Source: Sanderia malayensis (lineage: Eukaryota > Cnidaria > Scyphozoa > Semaeostomeae > Pelagiidae). From it: a stretch of DNA of 64,000 bases. Below, piece after piece: positions 33,185 through 43,989 of the stretch (the first letter of the stretch is position 1; each line of letters starts with the position of its first letter). The position numbers and the translations under genes were made by a program. The stretch lies in the NCBI GenBank assembly GCA_013076295.1, contig RQOL01000466.1, positions 6,429,080 through 6,493,079 on the forward strand, read 5' to 3'. Below the pieces are notes generated by a model. The model had not been told where the DNA came from and did no database searches. It saw nothing but the letters and a program-made list of their open reading frames with translations.

Positions 33185-33919
33185 TATAAATGACCAAACT
33201 GTATTTTTCGATAGGTAAAAATGTATTTAATTTATTATATCCATTAAATGCCAATATGCTTAGGTAGAAAATTATTTGCTAGAAAATTTAGCACCATCTG
33301 ATATCACAGGAGGACAGTTGACGGGTATGAGGTAAATGACATTTCACAAATTGTTTAATATTATCATTTTTGTGCATACACTAATGGCATTCTTGTTCGT
33401 CATCCAGAATTCGGGGTAGTCTGTATGAGATGTCGTGCAACTAGACGTGGTCATGCAGTCAGATTGGCAATGCGAGCAAAGGGGAGGAAGAGGACTTCCA
33501 CGTGATAATAAATTAACAAGAAATAGAATAATTTAATCGTTTTCATCAAATCGCTTGCAGACAAATGGAAATAACTGTAGAATTGCACGTCAGATGCTTC
33601 GCATATTTTCATGTATTTTGTCAACCTATGCTCTAGATAACTGTTTGTAGCCAATGTAGGCATAGTAGTGAAAAGACAATAAGTACGATAAAAGACTTTG
33701 CCAGTTACAAATCCTGATTTTTTTGCTTCTCAACTGCTGCCATTCAAAGGAAGAAAGGGAAAATGAAGGAACCTGGAACGAGTTGCCTAGACGATTTTCG
33801 CGCCAAGTACAGTTATTCGTCATTCGTCAGCTTGTCTATAGAATGCAATAATATTTCTCACGTGAAGAGAATTTTGGCCAACTTGACGAATTTAATCTGT
33901 TTTTTAGCTAACTAGAAGC
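33185..33919 (+). other. 3' flank of copy B with empty transposon site and E2F-like motif
   Basis: TTTTCGCGCC lies at 33795-33804. The uninterrupted target TTCGTCAGC lies at 33823-33831, where A1 carries the 2.8 kb element. No gene seen. Confidence 0.7.
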
Positions 33920-34213
33920 ATGCATTTATTGGCATCGAAGAACAACAAACGCACATATCTTGCAAAGTCAGGTAAACCATTGTCTGATCAAGATGTCGAG
34001 CATTTTTCAACCGTTTACTTCGTATATTTGAGGAGCCTGCATGATCGAAGTTGGGCTTTAGGCCGATGTTTCAAGAAGTTTTCAAAGCATAACAAGTCTT
34101 TATTTGGGCTTGGTTGTTTGGAGAATTCAATTGTGTGTCACTCAAGTCGTCGTGAATTTCAAAAGCATTCTTGTGGGCAGCAACGATTGAATGCATATAC
34201 CTATACATGTTAA
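33920..34213 (+). CDS. Conserved hypothetical 97-aa ORF (copy B)
   Basis: It is the same ORF as 5536-5829, with Val to Asp and Arg to Cys changes. Here it lies about 115 bp downstream of the E2F-like motif and upstream of the XRCC3 exon, on the same strand. No domain recognised. Possible donor TCAG|GTAAAC after codon 16. It might be a 5' exon of a longer transcript. Confidence 0.35.
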   Translation: MHLLASKNNKRTYLAKSGKPLSDQDVEHFSTVYFVYLRSLHDRSWALGRCFKKFSKHNKSLFGLGCLENSIVCHSSRREFQKHSCGQQRLNAYTYTC

Positions 34214-34355
34214 CTCTACATCACTATTCGCTGATTTCATATTATCTAAAAAGGACATCGAATGTAATGTATTTCACAAGAGGCTGCAGTGATGTGCTGC
34301 AAATTGAGCATTCCATGAATTGTGCGCGTGACTCTGTCGTTTCAAGGTTGTCCAT

Positions 34356-34798
34356 TTCAGGCTTTCGTAGGAAAAATGCAATAGGCGTGCTAACAACCAC
34401 ACGCCTGAAGTCTTCCAGGCGTGGGATGGCATGTGACTATTTCTTTGCAAAGACTTTATGGTAGACTTTATGCAAATTGTGGTAGATCTACGCAGAAATT
34501 ACCAACACGACAAAGATACTGGCAAAATTTTGAAGGATCAACATTTGAACTCATCATAAAAACTCACAAACTAATCATTCAAAATTTTGTTTCCAAAAGA
34601 TATGAAAGCGTGTGATATTTTGTACACCTGGGGAGCATTAGGCGTATGCCAGGGCGTGCGAATGCGATCGCATGCCTTTCCCCTCGAAAGTCTGACATGT
34701 GTTTCAGTAGTTCTTTAGATTTGTCGGTGTATTTATGCAGCTTGTACTTTCTTTTCTATGAATCTTTATTACAACTGCCCTTTGCCCTTTGCCATTAG
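34356..34798 (+). other. Stretch between unit B and the XRCC3 exon
   Basis: It contains a short hairpin CACGCCTG...CAGGCGTG (34400-34422) and the 12-bp palindrome ATGCGATCGCAT near 34665. I see no further XRCC3 exon. Confidence 0.5.
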
Positions 34799-35011
34799 GA
34801 TGACCTACGGGGACTCGTTAATCAAAGGATTCCAAACTTGTTGAAGAGTGCAAATGCTCGATTGATTGTCATAGATTCAGTCGCTGCCATATTTCGTGTC
34901 AAGTACACGATGAATGAAAATATCGAGAGATCCAAAGCTTTAGCTGACCTTGGCCAGAAACTTCACAAAATCAGCCACGAGTACAACACTGCTATTGTCT
35001 GCATCAACCAG
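34799..35011 (+). CDS. XRCC3: XRCC3, single internal exon (RAD51 paralogue)
   Basis: XRCC3 partners RAD51C in homologous-recombination repair in the nucleus. This 71-codon exon is bounded by TTGCCATTAG and GTATTC and is open in phase 0. It begins DDLRGLVNQRIPNLLKSANA and contains the Walker B strand ARLIVIDSVAAIFR and the conserved CINQ. These features match XRCC3 better than RAD51, DMC1 or RAD51C. The Walker A exon should lie upstream and the C-terminus downstream, but I find neither in this window. The gene may be split by the duplication and transposons, have very long introns, or be only a fragment. Confidence 0.7.
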
Positions 35012-35439
35012 GTATTCAGGAAATACTATATGTTTTTCTTTTTTAAAAATACATGCAAGATACATTGGTAAAGGTACATTGTCCTCTGAACTTGTTTACA
35101 TAATTTTATTTTTATTTCTACGATTATCGTTATGGAAAATTGTTTTCTTTCTTAGTTACTCCGTACCATCAAATACTTAAACCATAAAAATTACAGCTTG
35201 TAGCTTTTAGCTTGCGCCACAGACGATGAAATTGAAAAATCAATCGGCGATTTTAAAGTGTCGCCGTCTGTGATGCAGGCTAGTAGCCTGTAACCACATC
35301 CAGAGTTGCAAAAAGTTTTGGATCCTGGGAACTAGGCTCCTAGAAAATTGCCAGATAATTCTTAGCAGACTTATGCAGAGTTGGCAGAAAATTCTTAGCA
35401 GACTTAAGTTGAAAAATATCTGATTCTGCTGTGTCTTAA

Positions 35440-35748
35440 AGGACAACTACACCTCAAAGTAAAATCAACTAAACGTGAACTTATCAGAACGTGAACTTTC
35501 CCAAAGTCTATTTTTGCTTCGGCAAAATTGTGTTCTCTGAGGGAGAACCTGGGATGAGCTGGACAAGTGTGACTGCGGAGTCACTTTTTCCAACCAAGAC
35601 AGATTCTCTATAGTCCTCTGCAGTTCCGATGAATCAAAAATAGACCATGGGAAAGTCTAGACTATAAAAGAATACGGCGATTGCATACGTCAGAGAATAT
35701 ATGTCATAAGCACAAAAATTTCAAAGAAAATAGTCATTTAGTGTTCCT
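35440..35748. mobile_element. Probable TTAA MITE
   Basis: TTAA lies on both sides (35436-35439, 35749-35752). Weakly matching inverted ends are AGGACAACTACACC and AGGAACACTA. It resembles the ends of the other TTAA elements in the window. Confidence 0.5.
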
Positions 35749-35866
35749 TTAATTTTTGCTCCCTCTAATTTTCGCCACCAAAAATATTTCCACAATTCGC
35801 CCCCTTTAACTTTCGCCCCCCTCCAGGGCGAAAATTAAAGGCAGGCGAACTTTGAAAGGACTAAGG

Positions 35867-36159
35867 TATGCATATTGAAGTCACAAAAACTTGGCCGCCT
35901 TGTTGAGGGGCAAAACTGAGTTCATAATGGCGGCTGCTCACAGCGTTGCCTCAATCCGTCAGGATATTTTAGCCTGTTTCCCCAGTTTTACACCGAAACT
36001 TTCAAAAGTAATGATCACCACCAAAAATTCACAATTTTTTCCTACCCTGTTACTTTCTCTGGGGAAATCGAATGCGCTAATGCCGAAACAGCAACGCCAT
36101 ATGAACTTAGTTTTGCCCCTCACCATGGCGGCCAGGTTTTTGTGACGTCAATATGCATA
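35867..36159. mobile_element. Inverted-repeat MITE
   Basis: Arms of about 70 bp begin TATGCATATTGA(A/C)GTCACA and include GGGGCAAAACT(G/A)AGTTCATA. The target duplication is unclear. Confidence 0.7.
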
Positions 36160-36499
36160 TCATAAATTAGATGATCTTCAAATGTTAGAAGACGGCTTTA
36201 GCAGTTTTAAGGTCTAGAGCTTCTCTTAGCACTCATTATTTTTATGTCTCAGTCTCTCTTATCCTCTGAAACATATTCTAATTGTTTGCGGGATCCCCTG
36301 ATGTTTGTAACAGACTCAGGTTTTAAAGTCCCCACCAATGCATTGTTTTTGTGACCCAAGTGTAACATGCGGCGTTTTTTATACACTACCCAAGCGACGA
36401 GATAGCGATATTGCAATGCGAACACCGGAAAGCGGAAAAGGGTTGTTGTAATTACGAAACTTTAAATAAATAACCTGTTGGTTGTAGAAAACTTTTCAA

Positions 36500-36835
36500 T
36501 TGCACAAAAAGCGGAACTATTGTTTTGTATATCAAAGCATACTTTTCGTCCGACACTCCTCAGAGCATGAAACGTCGGGTAATGGCCAAATTGAGACTGA
36601 ACTTTCAGCGAAAAAAGCGGAAGCATTACTTAGCATACTATTACTTTTCGTCCGACACTCATCAAAAATAAAAGGTCGGATAATGGCGAACATAAGACTT
36701 TGAAATTTACATCCAAATGCGGATCGAATTTTGTTTGATTGAGCGATTGATGTGACTGATTTGTTGCCTGTTTTGACCAATCATCACCCATCACCCCTCA
36801 CGTGGTTAAAGAACCCAAGAGAAAAAATGAAACCT
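36500..36835 (-). mobile_element. Penelope-like element 3' end with repeated hammerhead-like motifs
   Basis: On the minus strand it begins with FFSLGFFNHVRGDG, matching the C-terminus of the element at 49230-49850 (SLGLFNHLRGGG). It runs into two copies of a TGA(T/G)GAGTGTCGGACGAAAA motif (36664-36632 and 36565-36536), about 100 bp apart. Penelope-like elements are known to carry repeated hammerhead ribozymes there. The rest of the element is missing. Confidence 0.6.
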
Positions 36836-37154
36836 TTCTTGTTAATTTTTATTAGTGAATCTTCTGTGTCCGGTTTATACCAAACCGGTGGTCTTGGCAT
36901 CTTCTTGGAATAGCAAGTAATCCCGATTCCACGAGACAGATACGTAAAATCAAAGCTGAGCCTGTAAAAGGTCTAAGTAATTTTATTAATGATCGGTATT
37001 AACAAAGCCTAATAAATACAGCTTACATATAATTGATATAGATAACAAGGTTTACCTAATACATTTGCAAGTGTACCTATCTGACTTTGAATTTACAAGC
37101 AGTTTCATATTGATTTTGTTAAAGACCTCTCAGTACTTATTGTATTTATATGAT
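36836..37154. other. 3' flank of the phospholipase gene
   Basis: AT-rich; nothing else supported. Confidence 0.5.
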
Positions 37155-39943
37155 TTACTTGAAAGATGGTGAATGTCCTTTTGTTGCTTTTGTCCCAAAA
37201 GCGTTGAATCGCAAACACGGCATACTGAGAATATTGAAGAAGATCTTTCCAACAATCTTTGCTGCTTTTTTATGTTCTTTGGCATCTTTCAAACAACTGT
37301 AAAATTCCGAATCACAATCGCAATCGTTGACAGTGAATGGTCTCCAGTTTCTGTACCCATAATCCTTTGAAAATGCCTCTACTTTGCGGTCACATTTATC
37401 GTGGGATCTGCAGCATGAGTCAAGATCAGCGTAAGTGCCAAGCTGCTCATCATTTTCTGCTTTGTTGCCCATTCCACACCATAGTGTACCTAAATTGCGG
37501 CAAACACATTTAAATCGGACTTGACAATTCTGATTCTTTTTTCGGTAGGCCAACCGAGGGCAAATTTAAACAATTTCATTTCGTTTAACCTTTTTATACA
37601 TTGTGATCCAGTATAATTATAAAACAACAAATAAAGAGATAATATACAAACTATTTACAATTTATCCAAAATAAAATATATATCTTAGAAATACTATTCT
37701 TCCAGGAGTTCATGTTTAAGGAGGGTTTTCGATATCTCATTGGTCCAAAAGATAGTTTCGAACCTGCTTTTTGAAGAGTACAGTAGATTCTGCATCTTTT
37801 ATATTGTTTGGGATATCATTCCACACCTTCGCATCTTAATACGAAAGGCTTTTCGAGTTAGCCTGGGTCTTGGTACCTGCAGGTCATTCGATCTCCTTGT
37901 TTCATATGTTGAAATCGCTATAAAAGGATGCTTTAGAGTAATTTAGACTGACGTCCGAAATAGTACAAACCTGGGAAAATCACTCTCTTCTCTGGGTTTT
38001 TACCACTTCCAGCTTCTGGCAGATCATCTGTAAACAATGATATTAGGATTTTAAAGTTGAACACAATAAACAGTAAAAAGTCATGATAACATGGCACAAG
38101 GATTGGGCTCGTGGATGTAGTTTCAATTATGGTTACAATTCTGTCGAGTTGAAATGCAACCATTTCGTCAAAATCTTAGTCACGAACGTTGAACACTGTA
38201 AACAGTATAATGTAAACAGTATATTGTTGACCAATGTAAACAGAATATATTTCAACTTGGAGAACATTCTAGCTATAAGGGAGCAGTCATTAAGTATCAG
38301 GGAGACCGGGGTGGAGGGAATTGAGCTGGGGTCTGAAATTTTTGTGCATGTTTGTACTGGGGTATGAATTTTATGACACTTTTCAAGCTGGAGTATTAAA
38401 TAGAATTTCAGGATAGTCTAAAATATTTGACAACTTATATATAAATGAGGTAGTCAGCAATATGTTCTTCTACTTTGTAGCTGGGCTTAAGTACTGCAAG
38501 TCGTTACTTTTTTTCTCCGATAAATCTATAAGTGATGACTGTTTCTTAGCCTCAGCCTCTTGCCTCTTTTTGGCTGCAACCCCTTCTTTGCCCTTTCCAA
38601 CTATGATTGAGGTGTTGTGTAAAAACTTTAGCATTTGCATTGTATCCTATTTGCATAGCTGGGGTATCAAAATATTTTGAGTCCTCAGACTCGGGCTCCA
38701 AATAATCTTGCATGTTTTACTGGGGGACAAAATTTTTGGAGCTATTTTTTCATTTCCTTCCACCCCCCTCCCCCTGATACTTAATGACTGCTCCCTAATG
38801 AGGAGAAAGCCAATTCAGTTCAGCAAGCCATTCACCGGCTATCGTCAGACCCCATGAGAATATGGCTATGAGAATATCGTAGGTAACTTCGAAAAATGCT
38901 TGTTTTTTGCTGTAATTAAATGCTGACCGTCCAAATGTATTCCCCAAGTTTTGACCCCACTCCTTCAACAATGTTGTGAACTTTTCCAACAAGAAGTCGC
39001 AATATTGTTTTGCATCTAGTTTTATTTTAAAAATGAAGAAATGGAAAATACTTCCCGTCTACTTGATGTGGCTCAAGCCCTCACACTGTGATATTTTTGT
39101 CTCGTGAACTGCGAGTAGTAGGCTGTTAGTCACTGTTGGCCGCCATTTTTCTTTTACTTGAGCAATACTCGACTTATATTATATTCCACTATGTGTAATA
39201 ACTCTGCCAGCACTTCCCCCCAGTCCCCTCTTTAATCCATTGGCTTTAACCAGTGCACCCATTGGCAATTTGTCATTTTGAATCAAGGAAAGAATGGATG
39301 GTCCTTCTAGTGATCTTCCCTAAGAAAAGCTCTGATTGTTTATAGAGAGGCTTCTTGGGGCTACGTTAATCATTAAAGTAGACCAACACGTTTTGAGGAA
39401 CTTGCATGTGTTGAAATACCTTCGATAGCTTCGATAGCCTTCGAGTTATGACCATTTGAAGGACGAAATTGATGACGTCAAAGCAGGAACCCTTTTAAAG
39501 CCTCAGACCAAAGAATAAGTAGTAATTACATAATAGATTGAGAAGCAAACGTCGGAATTGCCTCAATTTTAACTGAAAGAAGTTTTTTGACCATCAAAGT
39601 ATTTTTGTAGAATATAAATTCAAAACTAATTGCATGGTATATTCCAGCCCTTATTTTGCAATGTTCTTTGGTCTGAGGCTTCAAAAAAGTTCCTGCTTTG
39701 ACGTCATCAATGGATTCTTTCAAATGTGCATAACTCGAAAACGAAAAGCAATACTGAAGTTTTGTAAACATTATATTTCCTTACAATCGAAGGCCTTACA
39801 ACACATGCAATTCCCTCACAACGTGTAGTTCCACTTTAAGTGTATGTCTCTGAAGTAGAGAACTTACCGACCGACCTGCCAAAAACCTCCATGAACAGAA
39901 TAGAAAGAACAATAATCTTCATCACTTTGGTCAAATTCTGCAT
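37155..39943 (-). CDS. Secreted group III phospholipase A2, multi-exon
   Basis: The enzyme hydrolyses the sn-2 ester of phospholipids using calcium. Group III includes bee-venom-type enzymes, but in animals also digestive and other secreted forms, so a venom role is not implied. Exons on the minus strand: 39943-39868 (signal peptide, core IIVLSILFMEVFG, donor GTAAGT), an optional 39015-38836, then 38027-37971 (ends RVIFPG) and 37489-37155. All junctions from exon 1 to the last are phase 1, so the 180-bp optional exon can be included or skipped without a shift. The last exon has the calcium loop WCGMG, the active site CCRSHDKC (His-Asp), FTVNDCDCDSEFYSC and the family's Cys spacing. Introns contain a TTAA MITE, a TAA MITE and a retrotransposon remnant. 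No break seen. Confidence 0.85.
37720..37960 (-). pseudogene. Non-LTR retrotransposon C-terminus in a phospholipase intron
   Basis: Two frames give NDLQVPRPRLTRKAFRIK and KVWNDIPNNIKDAESTVLFK, the typical end of a jockey/CR1-like ORF, frameshifted in the middle. Confidence 0.65.
38279..38795. mobile_element. PIF/Harbinger-like MITE, TAA target
   Basis: Ends GGGAGCAGTCATTAAGTATC are inverted and flanked by TAA (38276-38278, 38796-38798). A TAA duplication and GGG ends fit PIF/Harbinger. It lies within the phospholipase intron. Confidence 0.82.
39377..39835. mobile_element. TTAA foldback MITE, copy 1
   Basis: TTAA (39373-39376, 39836-39839) flanks ends AGT(A/G)GACC(A/T)ACACGTT. Both halves are inverted copies of each other (GACGTCATCAA, AAGCAGGAAC). 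A sibling copy is at 53189-53679. It sits in intron 1 of the phospholipase gene. Confidence 0.85.
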
Positions 39944-40199
39944 CTGCCAAGATAGAAATATGCGGTTTTGACAATGTAGTTGGTTGTAGAGTAGCTACAA
40001 AATTAACTAAGCGCCCAACTAGGATTGAGCTCCTAGGGGTCCAGACTCCTGCCTTTTTCAAAAGAGGCGAAAGTGCCCTTTTTTATAGAAAAGTCGGCAG
40101 TTTTCTGTTTAGAATTTAAGTTCCTTTCTTCCATGGAAACTTTTATTTGTATTAAGCTTCAAACCGAACAGGCAACAAGACTTACGAAACCAGCCAGGC
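39944..40199. other. Upstream of the phospholipase gene
   Basis: Presumed promoter side. TTGGCAG just before the ATG could be a 5'-UTR intron acceptor. No clear box seen. Confidence 0.4.
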
Positions 40200-40422
40200 T
40201 AGCCTGCGTGCAGACTCTACGGGAGGAGGAAAAGTAGAGTCTGCGCGACGTCGACACTTTTCTTGTCTGGTGTCACATGGAGGTTCCCAAGATTTGAGGA
40301 ACCTCTTTCATTGGTTAAAAAGCTCTGCTTTGTTTTTAATCACCTTGTGAGTGATGACTTATGGTTTAATGTTAGTGTTTCCTGTTTCCAACATGGTTGA
40401 GTGGCAACGACGAAGAGCTTGT

Positions 40423-42602
40423 AATCTCGCAATCTAAGCAAATATGACAGGGAAGCCTTTCGATATGATCTACAACAGATAGAGTAGGAAACCATCCTCA
40501 GCCCCCTTGCCAACGATCCAAACAGTATGGCAGCCACATTTCAGGAGATTTTTGAATCAATCCTTAACTTTCATGCACCTTTGAGGAAAAAGCGAATACG
40601 TCCTGATCCTGCACCATGGATAACTCCTGAAGTAAGAAAACTTATGAAGGAAAGAGACAGGGCAAAAAAGGATGCGATGAATTCTCTTGATCTCTGGCAA
40701 TCATATAGAACACTTCGTAACAAAGTGACTAAAGCAATACGAGATGCTTTGCAATCATACTATCTGGGTCTCATAGATGAGAATAAAGAAAATCCAAACC
40801 GTATGTGGAAGGCTGTAAATAAGGTATTGAATAAAGAGACTCACTCTACAGAGATCTCTAGCCTCGACATTGATGGGCGAACGACGAACCCTTACCAAAG
40901 AGAAGGACGTAGCCGAAGCCCTCAATCAGCACTTTATTACAGTAGGTCCAAAACTAGCCGAAAACTGGAATCAAAGAATGGGATGACCCTTTTATAAATA
41001 TCAACGCCCAAAATAAAAAATTTGAGTTCAAGTTAATAGACAATACTTATGTATTAAATGCAATATCCAAATTGAAGAATGGAAAGGCAACGGGACCGGA
41101 TAAAATCTCCACAAGACTGGTAAGGGATTCTGGGGATTTTATCTGGAAACCATTGACAATGATATACAATTCGTCCCTGGAAACTGATGTTTTTCCAGAC
41201 ATTTGGAAATTAGCAAGTGTCACTCCCATTTTCAAAACCGGTCCAAAAAATGATGCAAACAATTACAGGCCGATCTCTGTCATTGCTATTTTCTCAAGGA
41301 TTTTGGAAAAGACTGTGCATGACCAGATGTTTGAATTTCTACAGCCCATATTTACGAATAACCAGGCTGCTTTTCGTAAACTGTACTCAACAATAACATC
41401 ATTGATAAACAGTACTGACTCCTGGTACTCTACCATGGACAGAAGAGAAGTGAATCTGGCTATCTTTCTTGATCTGAAAAAAGCATTTGATACAGTCGAC
41501 CACACCATCTTATTAGAAAAACTAAAAAAATTCGGCATAAGAGGAATAACAGGCGACTGGTTTGTCTCATATTTGCAGAACAGGAAACAGTTTTGCACGG
41601 TGGACGGGCACAAGTCATCGGCTAAAGAGATAACTTGTTGAATACCTCAGGGCTCCTGCCTTGGTCCACTCCTGTTCATAATCTATCTGAATGATTTCAA
41701 AACGTGCCTAGAATTATCGAAAGCCAGCATGTATGCAGATGACACACATGCTACGATAACATCCAACAGCGTTGAAAATCTAATTGAGAATGCTCAAAGA
41801 GAACTTCTCAATATTACAGAATGGATGAGAATTAATAAGCTGACTGCCAATCCTAAGAAAACTGAATACATGTTGATTGGCCACCCTCGCAAGGTTAATA
41901 AAATAGATGTCTCTGAACCGCTAATGCTAAACAACTCAGAAATAAAGCGAGTAAAGAATACAAAATCGCTTGGGGTCATCGTAGATGAAGGATTGAATTG
42001 GGAACAACATTTTAAAGTTGTTAAAGGGAAGGTTCGTGGAGGTCTTTCATCTCTTAAGAAATTAAAAAACCTTGTCCCACAAAAGCAACTAGATAATGTG
42101 TATAGGGCCCTTGTAGAAAGCCATTTACGCTATGCAAACGTAATATGGGGAAGTATTCTTAATTCCAAAATAAAGATCCTACAAAATCTAAAAGACCGAG
42201 CCCGAACCATTATTGAGAGAGCTAGAATTAAAGATAATTGGTCGTGTAATTTGCTCGATGTAGAGCAACTAATTAAATTCGATCGAGCATCCATGACCTA
42301 CAAGATTATGAACAGGATGTGCCCAGAGAGCCTTTGGGGCAAAGTCCCTCAGATATCCTCGCATTCAAACTATGGAACGAGAAACTGCAAGAACATCCAA
42401 ATTTCAAGATATAACCTTGAATATGTGAAAAAAGGCTTCCACTATTCAGCTCTTACTGAGCAGCAAATAGGCCCCTTAATAGTAGTTTTTATCCTTGTAT
42501 ATATATTATTGTATTATAGAGTATCACTTTAATTTGTATCATTTTTATGCTGAAGGGATTTTGTGTTATAAATAATTTAATATGAATATGAAAATATGAA
42601 TA
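40423..42602 (+). pseudogene. 5'-truncated non-LTR retrotransposon (jockey/CR1-like)
   Basis: Reverse-transcriptase parts are spread over frames from 40527 to 42532. They include HAPLRKKRIRPDPAPWITPE, NGKATGPDKI, NNYRPISVI, FLDLKKAFDTVDH, PQGSCLGPLLFI (after an in-frame TGA at 41639) and the catalytic YADDTH. The C-terminus is not of the WNSLP type but ends near 42532. An A-rich ATATGAA tail follows. The target duplication is CTTGT (40418-40422, 42603-42607). The endonuclease domain is missing. Frameshifts and a stop make it dead. Confidence 0.85.
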
Positions 42603-42830
42603 CTTGTCAATACCAATTTTACACTGTTGCTTCTTTCTAACATTGGTCATTACCATTTCATTCTTCTTTGAGAATTTCCATCGGACGGCAGCAGAGTATT
42701 CTGACAATATGTCATTGCTCTGCAGTTTTCCAAACAGATCTGGGTTGTTGTTTCCAAACTGAAAATCGCTGATTTCAGCAGACAAGAAAAGTCTCGACGT
42801 CGCGCAGACTCTACTTTTCCTCCTCCCGTA

Positions 42831-43541
42831 TGCTAGGCGCACACGAGAGAATTTTGCAAATTTCTCCTGTGTGCGGTGGTAAACTCGTAAGCAATTTGCA
42901 TTTTCAGACCGAAAGTAAAATATCTAACATGCTTGATATTTTTGGCACTCGTGCCATTTTGCTCGCCGTGTGCGGGGATGAAAGCGATTTTGCTTACGAG
43001 TGTGGGCGCAAAGCGCGTGCGTAAGCTTTTCATTTGAAAACCGATGATCTGATCGAAATGGCGACGAACAAGAGTGAATTTCTGAATGAAGCTATTTTGG
43101 AGGAGAAATTGGTAGATCTGTGGCCAGAATACCCTTGCGTATATGACGTGCGATCACCCAATTTTAAAGACAGAGTGAGACGAGATATGGCCATCCACGA
43201 AATTGCTGAAAATCAGTGCTGTTTCCTCTATTTCAAACAATTCTTCATCGGAAGAACTGTTCGCTGACATTTTGTTGAATTTTGGGGCTGTTGATTGTTC
43301 AAGTGAAAAGCTGACTCATGCGCTGTACGCCCACACTCGTAAGCAACATTGGTTTCACCTCCGCACACGGCGAACAAAATGGCACGAGTGCCAAAAATAT
43401 CAAACATGTTAGATATTTTACTTTCGGTCTGAAAAGGCAAATTCCTTACGAGTTTACCACCGCACACAGGAAAAATTTGCTTAAGCAAAATGGCATGAAT
43501 GACACTTTGCTTTAGCAAAATTCTCTCGTGTGCGCCTAGCA
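42831..43541. mobile_element. PIF/Harbinger-like element carrying a MADF domain
   Basis: Ends TGCTAGGCGCACACGAGAGA are inverted with arms of about 200 bp. They are flanked by the 3-bp duplication GTA (42828-42830, 43542-43544). The empty site CCCGTAGAGTC is present in the sibling at 50003-50448. A 3-bp duplication plus a MADF ORF fits PIF/Harbinger. Confidence 0.85.
43058..43267 (+). CDS. MADF-type DNA-binding domain fragment inside a MITE
   Basis: MADF domains are Myb/SANT-like DNA-binding folds used by the second protein of PIF/Harbinger transposons and by host regulators. The ORF begins MATNKSEFLNEAILEEKLVD and continues LWPEYPCVYDVRSPNFKDRV, the hallmark WxxYPxLYDxxxxxYxD pattern. It lacks the usual C-terminal half and is cut off by the inverted arm. 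It may be a remnant exon or a captured domain. Confidence 0.7.
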   Translation: MATNKSEFLNEAILEEKLVDLWPEYPCVYDVRSPNFKDRVRRDMAIHEIAENQCCFLYFKQFFIGRTVR

Positions 43542-43570
43542 GTAGAGTCTGCACGCAGGCTAAGCCAGGC

Positions 43571-43989
43571 AGGATGCTCTGTCACAGCAAATGGCTCACC
43601 GCGATTCACCAAGTCAATTTGACCCGTTAAATGTACATTTGCGGTTCAATTCATTCTCATTTTCATTTCAATTTATCAAGGAGGCAGACCCCTCAGAGAA
43701 CTGACTGACTTTTCAAGGGGACCTCCAGATAAAAACTTACAAACTATACAAGTGAAAAACAGCTAAAAAGTACTTACAATGAATATATATATAAAACTAA
43801 ATAGTAAATCCTATCTATATAAAGAAAAGTGCCTGTAAACAGTTCAGGGGCGAACAAGTACATTAAAACTTTTGACCCTAAGTTTTTCCTGAGATCAGAA
43901 ATAAACCAACCCAGTTTTGGTGAAGCTTCGGTCGAGCTAACTTGAAAGAAACCCAGTTTTTGGGACATAGCTGGCCATCTCCAATACTA
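43571..43989. other. Spacer between elements
   Basis: AT-rich, no gene. TTTCTATATAAAG-like AT runs and GAATATATATATAAAAC at 43780-43797. Confidence 0.5.

Larger units (their letters stand above)
28653..34355 (+). repeat. Duplicated unit, copy B (most complete, 5.7 kb)
   Basis: The 5' part matches A2 (5969-7589), the 3' part matches A1 (1-5968 without the transposon), and most of it matches the inverted copy C. The homology ends at GTCCAT (34355). Confidence 0.92.
40200..43562. mobile_element. TAGCC-ended TIR element with two nested insertions
   Basis: Ends TAGCCTGCGTGCAGACTC are inverted and flanked by AGCCAGGC (40192-40199, 43563-43570). A 446-bp uninterrupted sibling at 50003-50448 shows that everything between is extra: a non-LTR element (40423-42602) and a PIF-like element (42831-43541). 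Confidence 0.88.

Noticed and set aside
34660..34672. ATGCGATCGCAT palindrome as an operator
   Set aside because: A 12-bp palindrome is expected by chance in 64 kb and has no context.
37155..37553. Single-exon phospholipase starting upstream of 37489
   Set aside because: The sequence before 37489 does not fit the family, whereas the ATTTAG acceptor there joins in phase to the RVIFPG exon.
39526..39771. ORFs in the TTAA MITE
   Set aside because: They are inverted-arm frames of a foldback element without domains.
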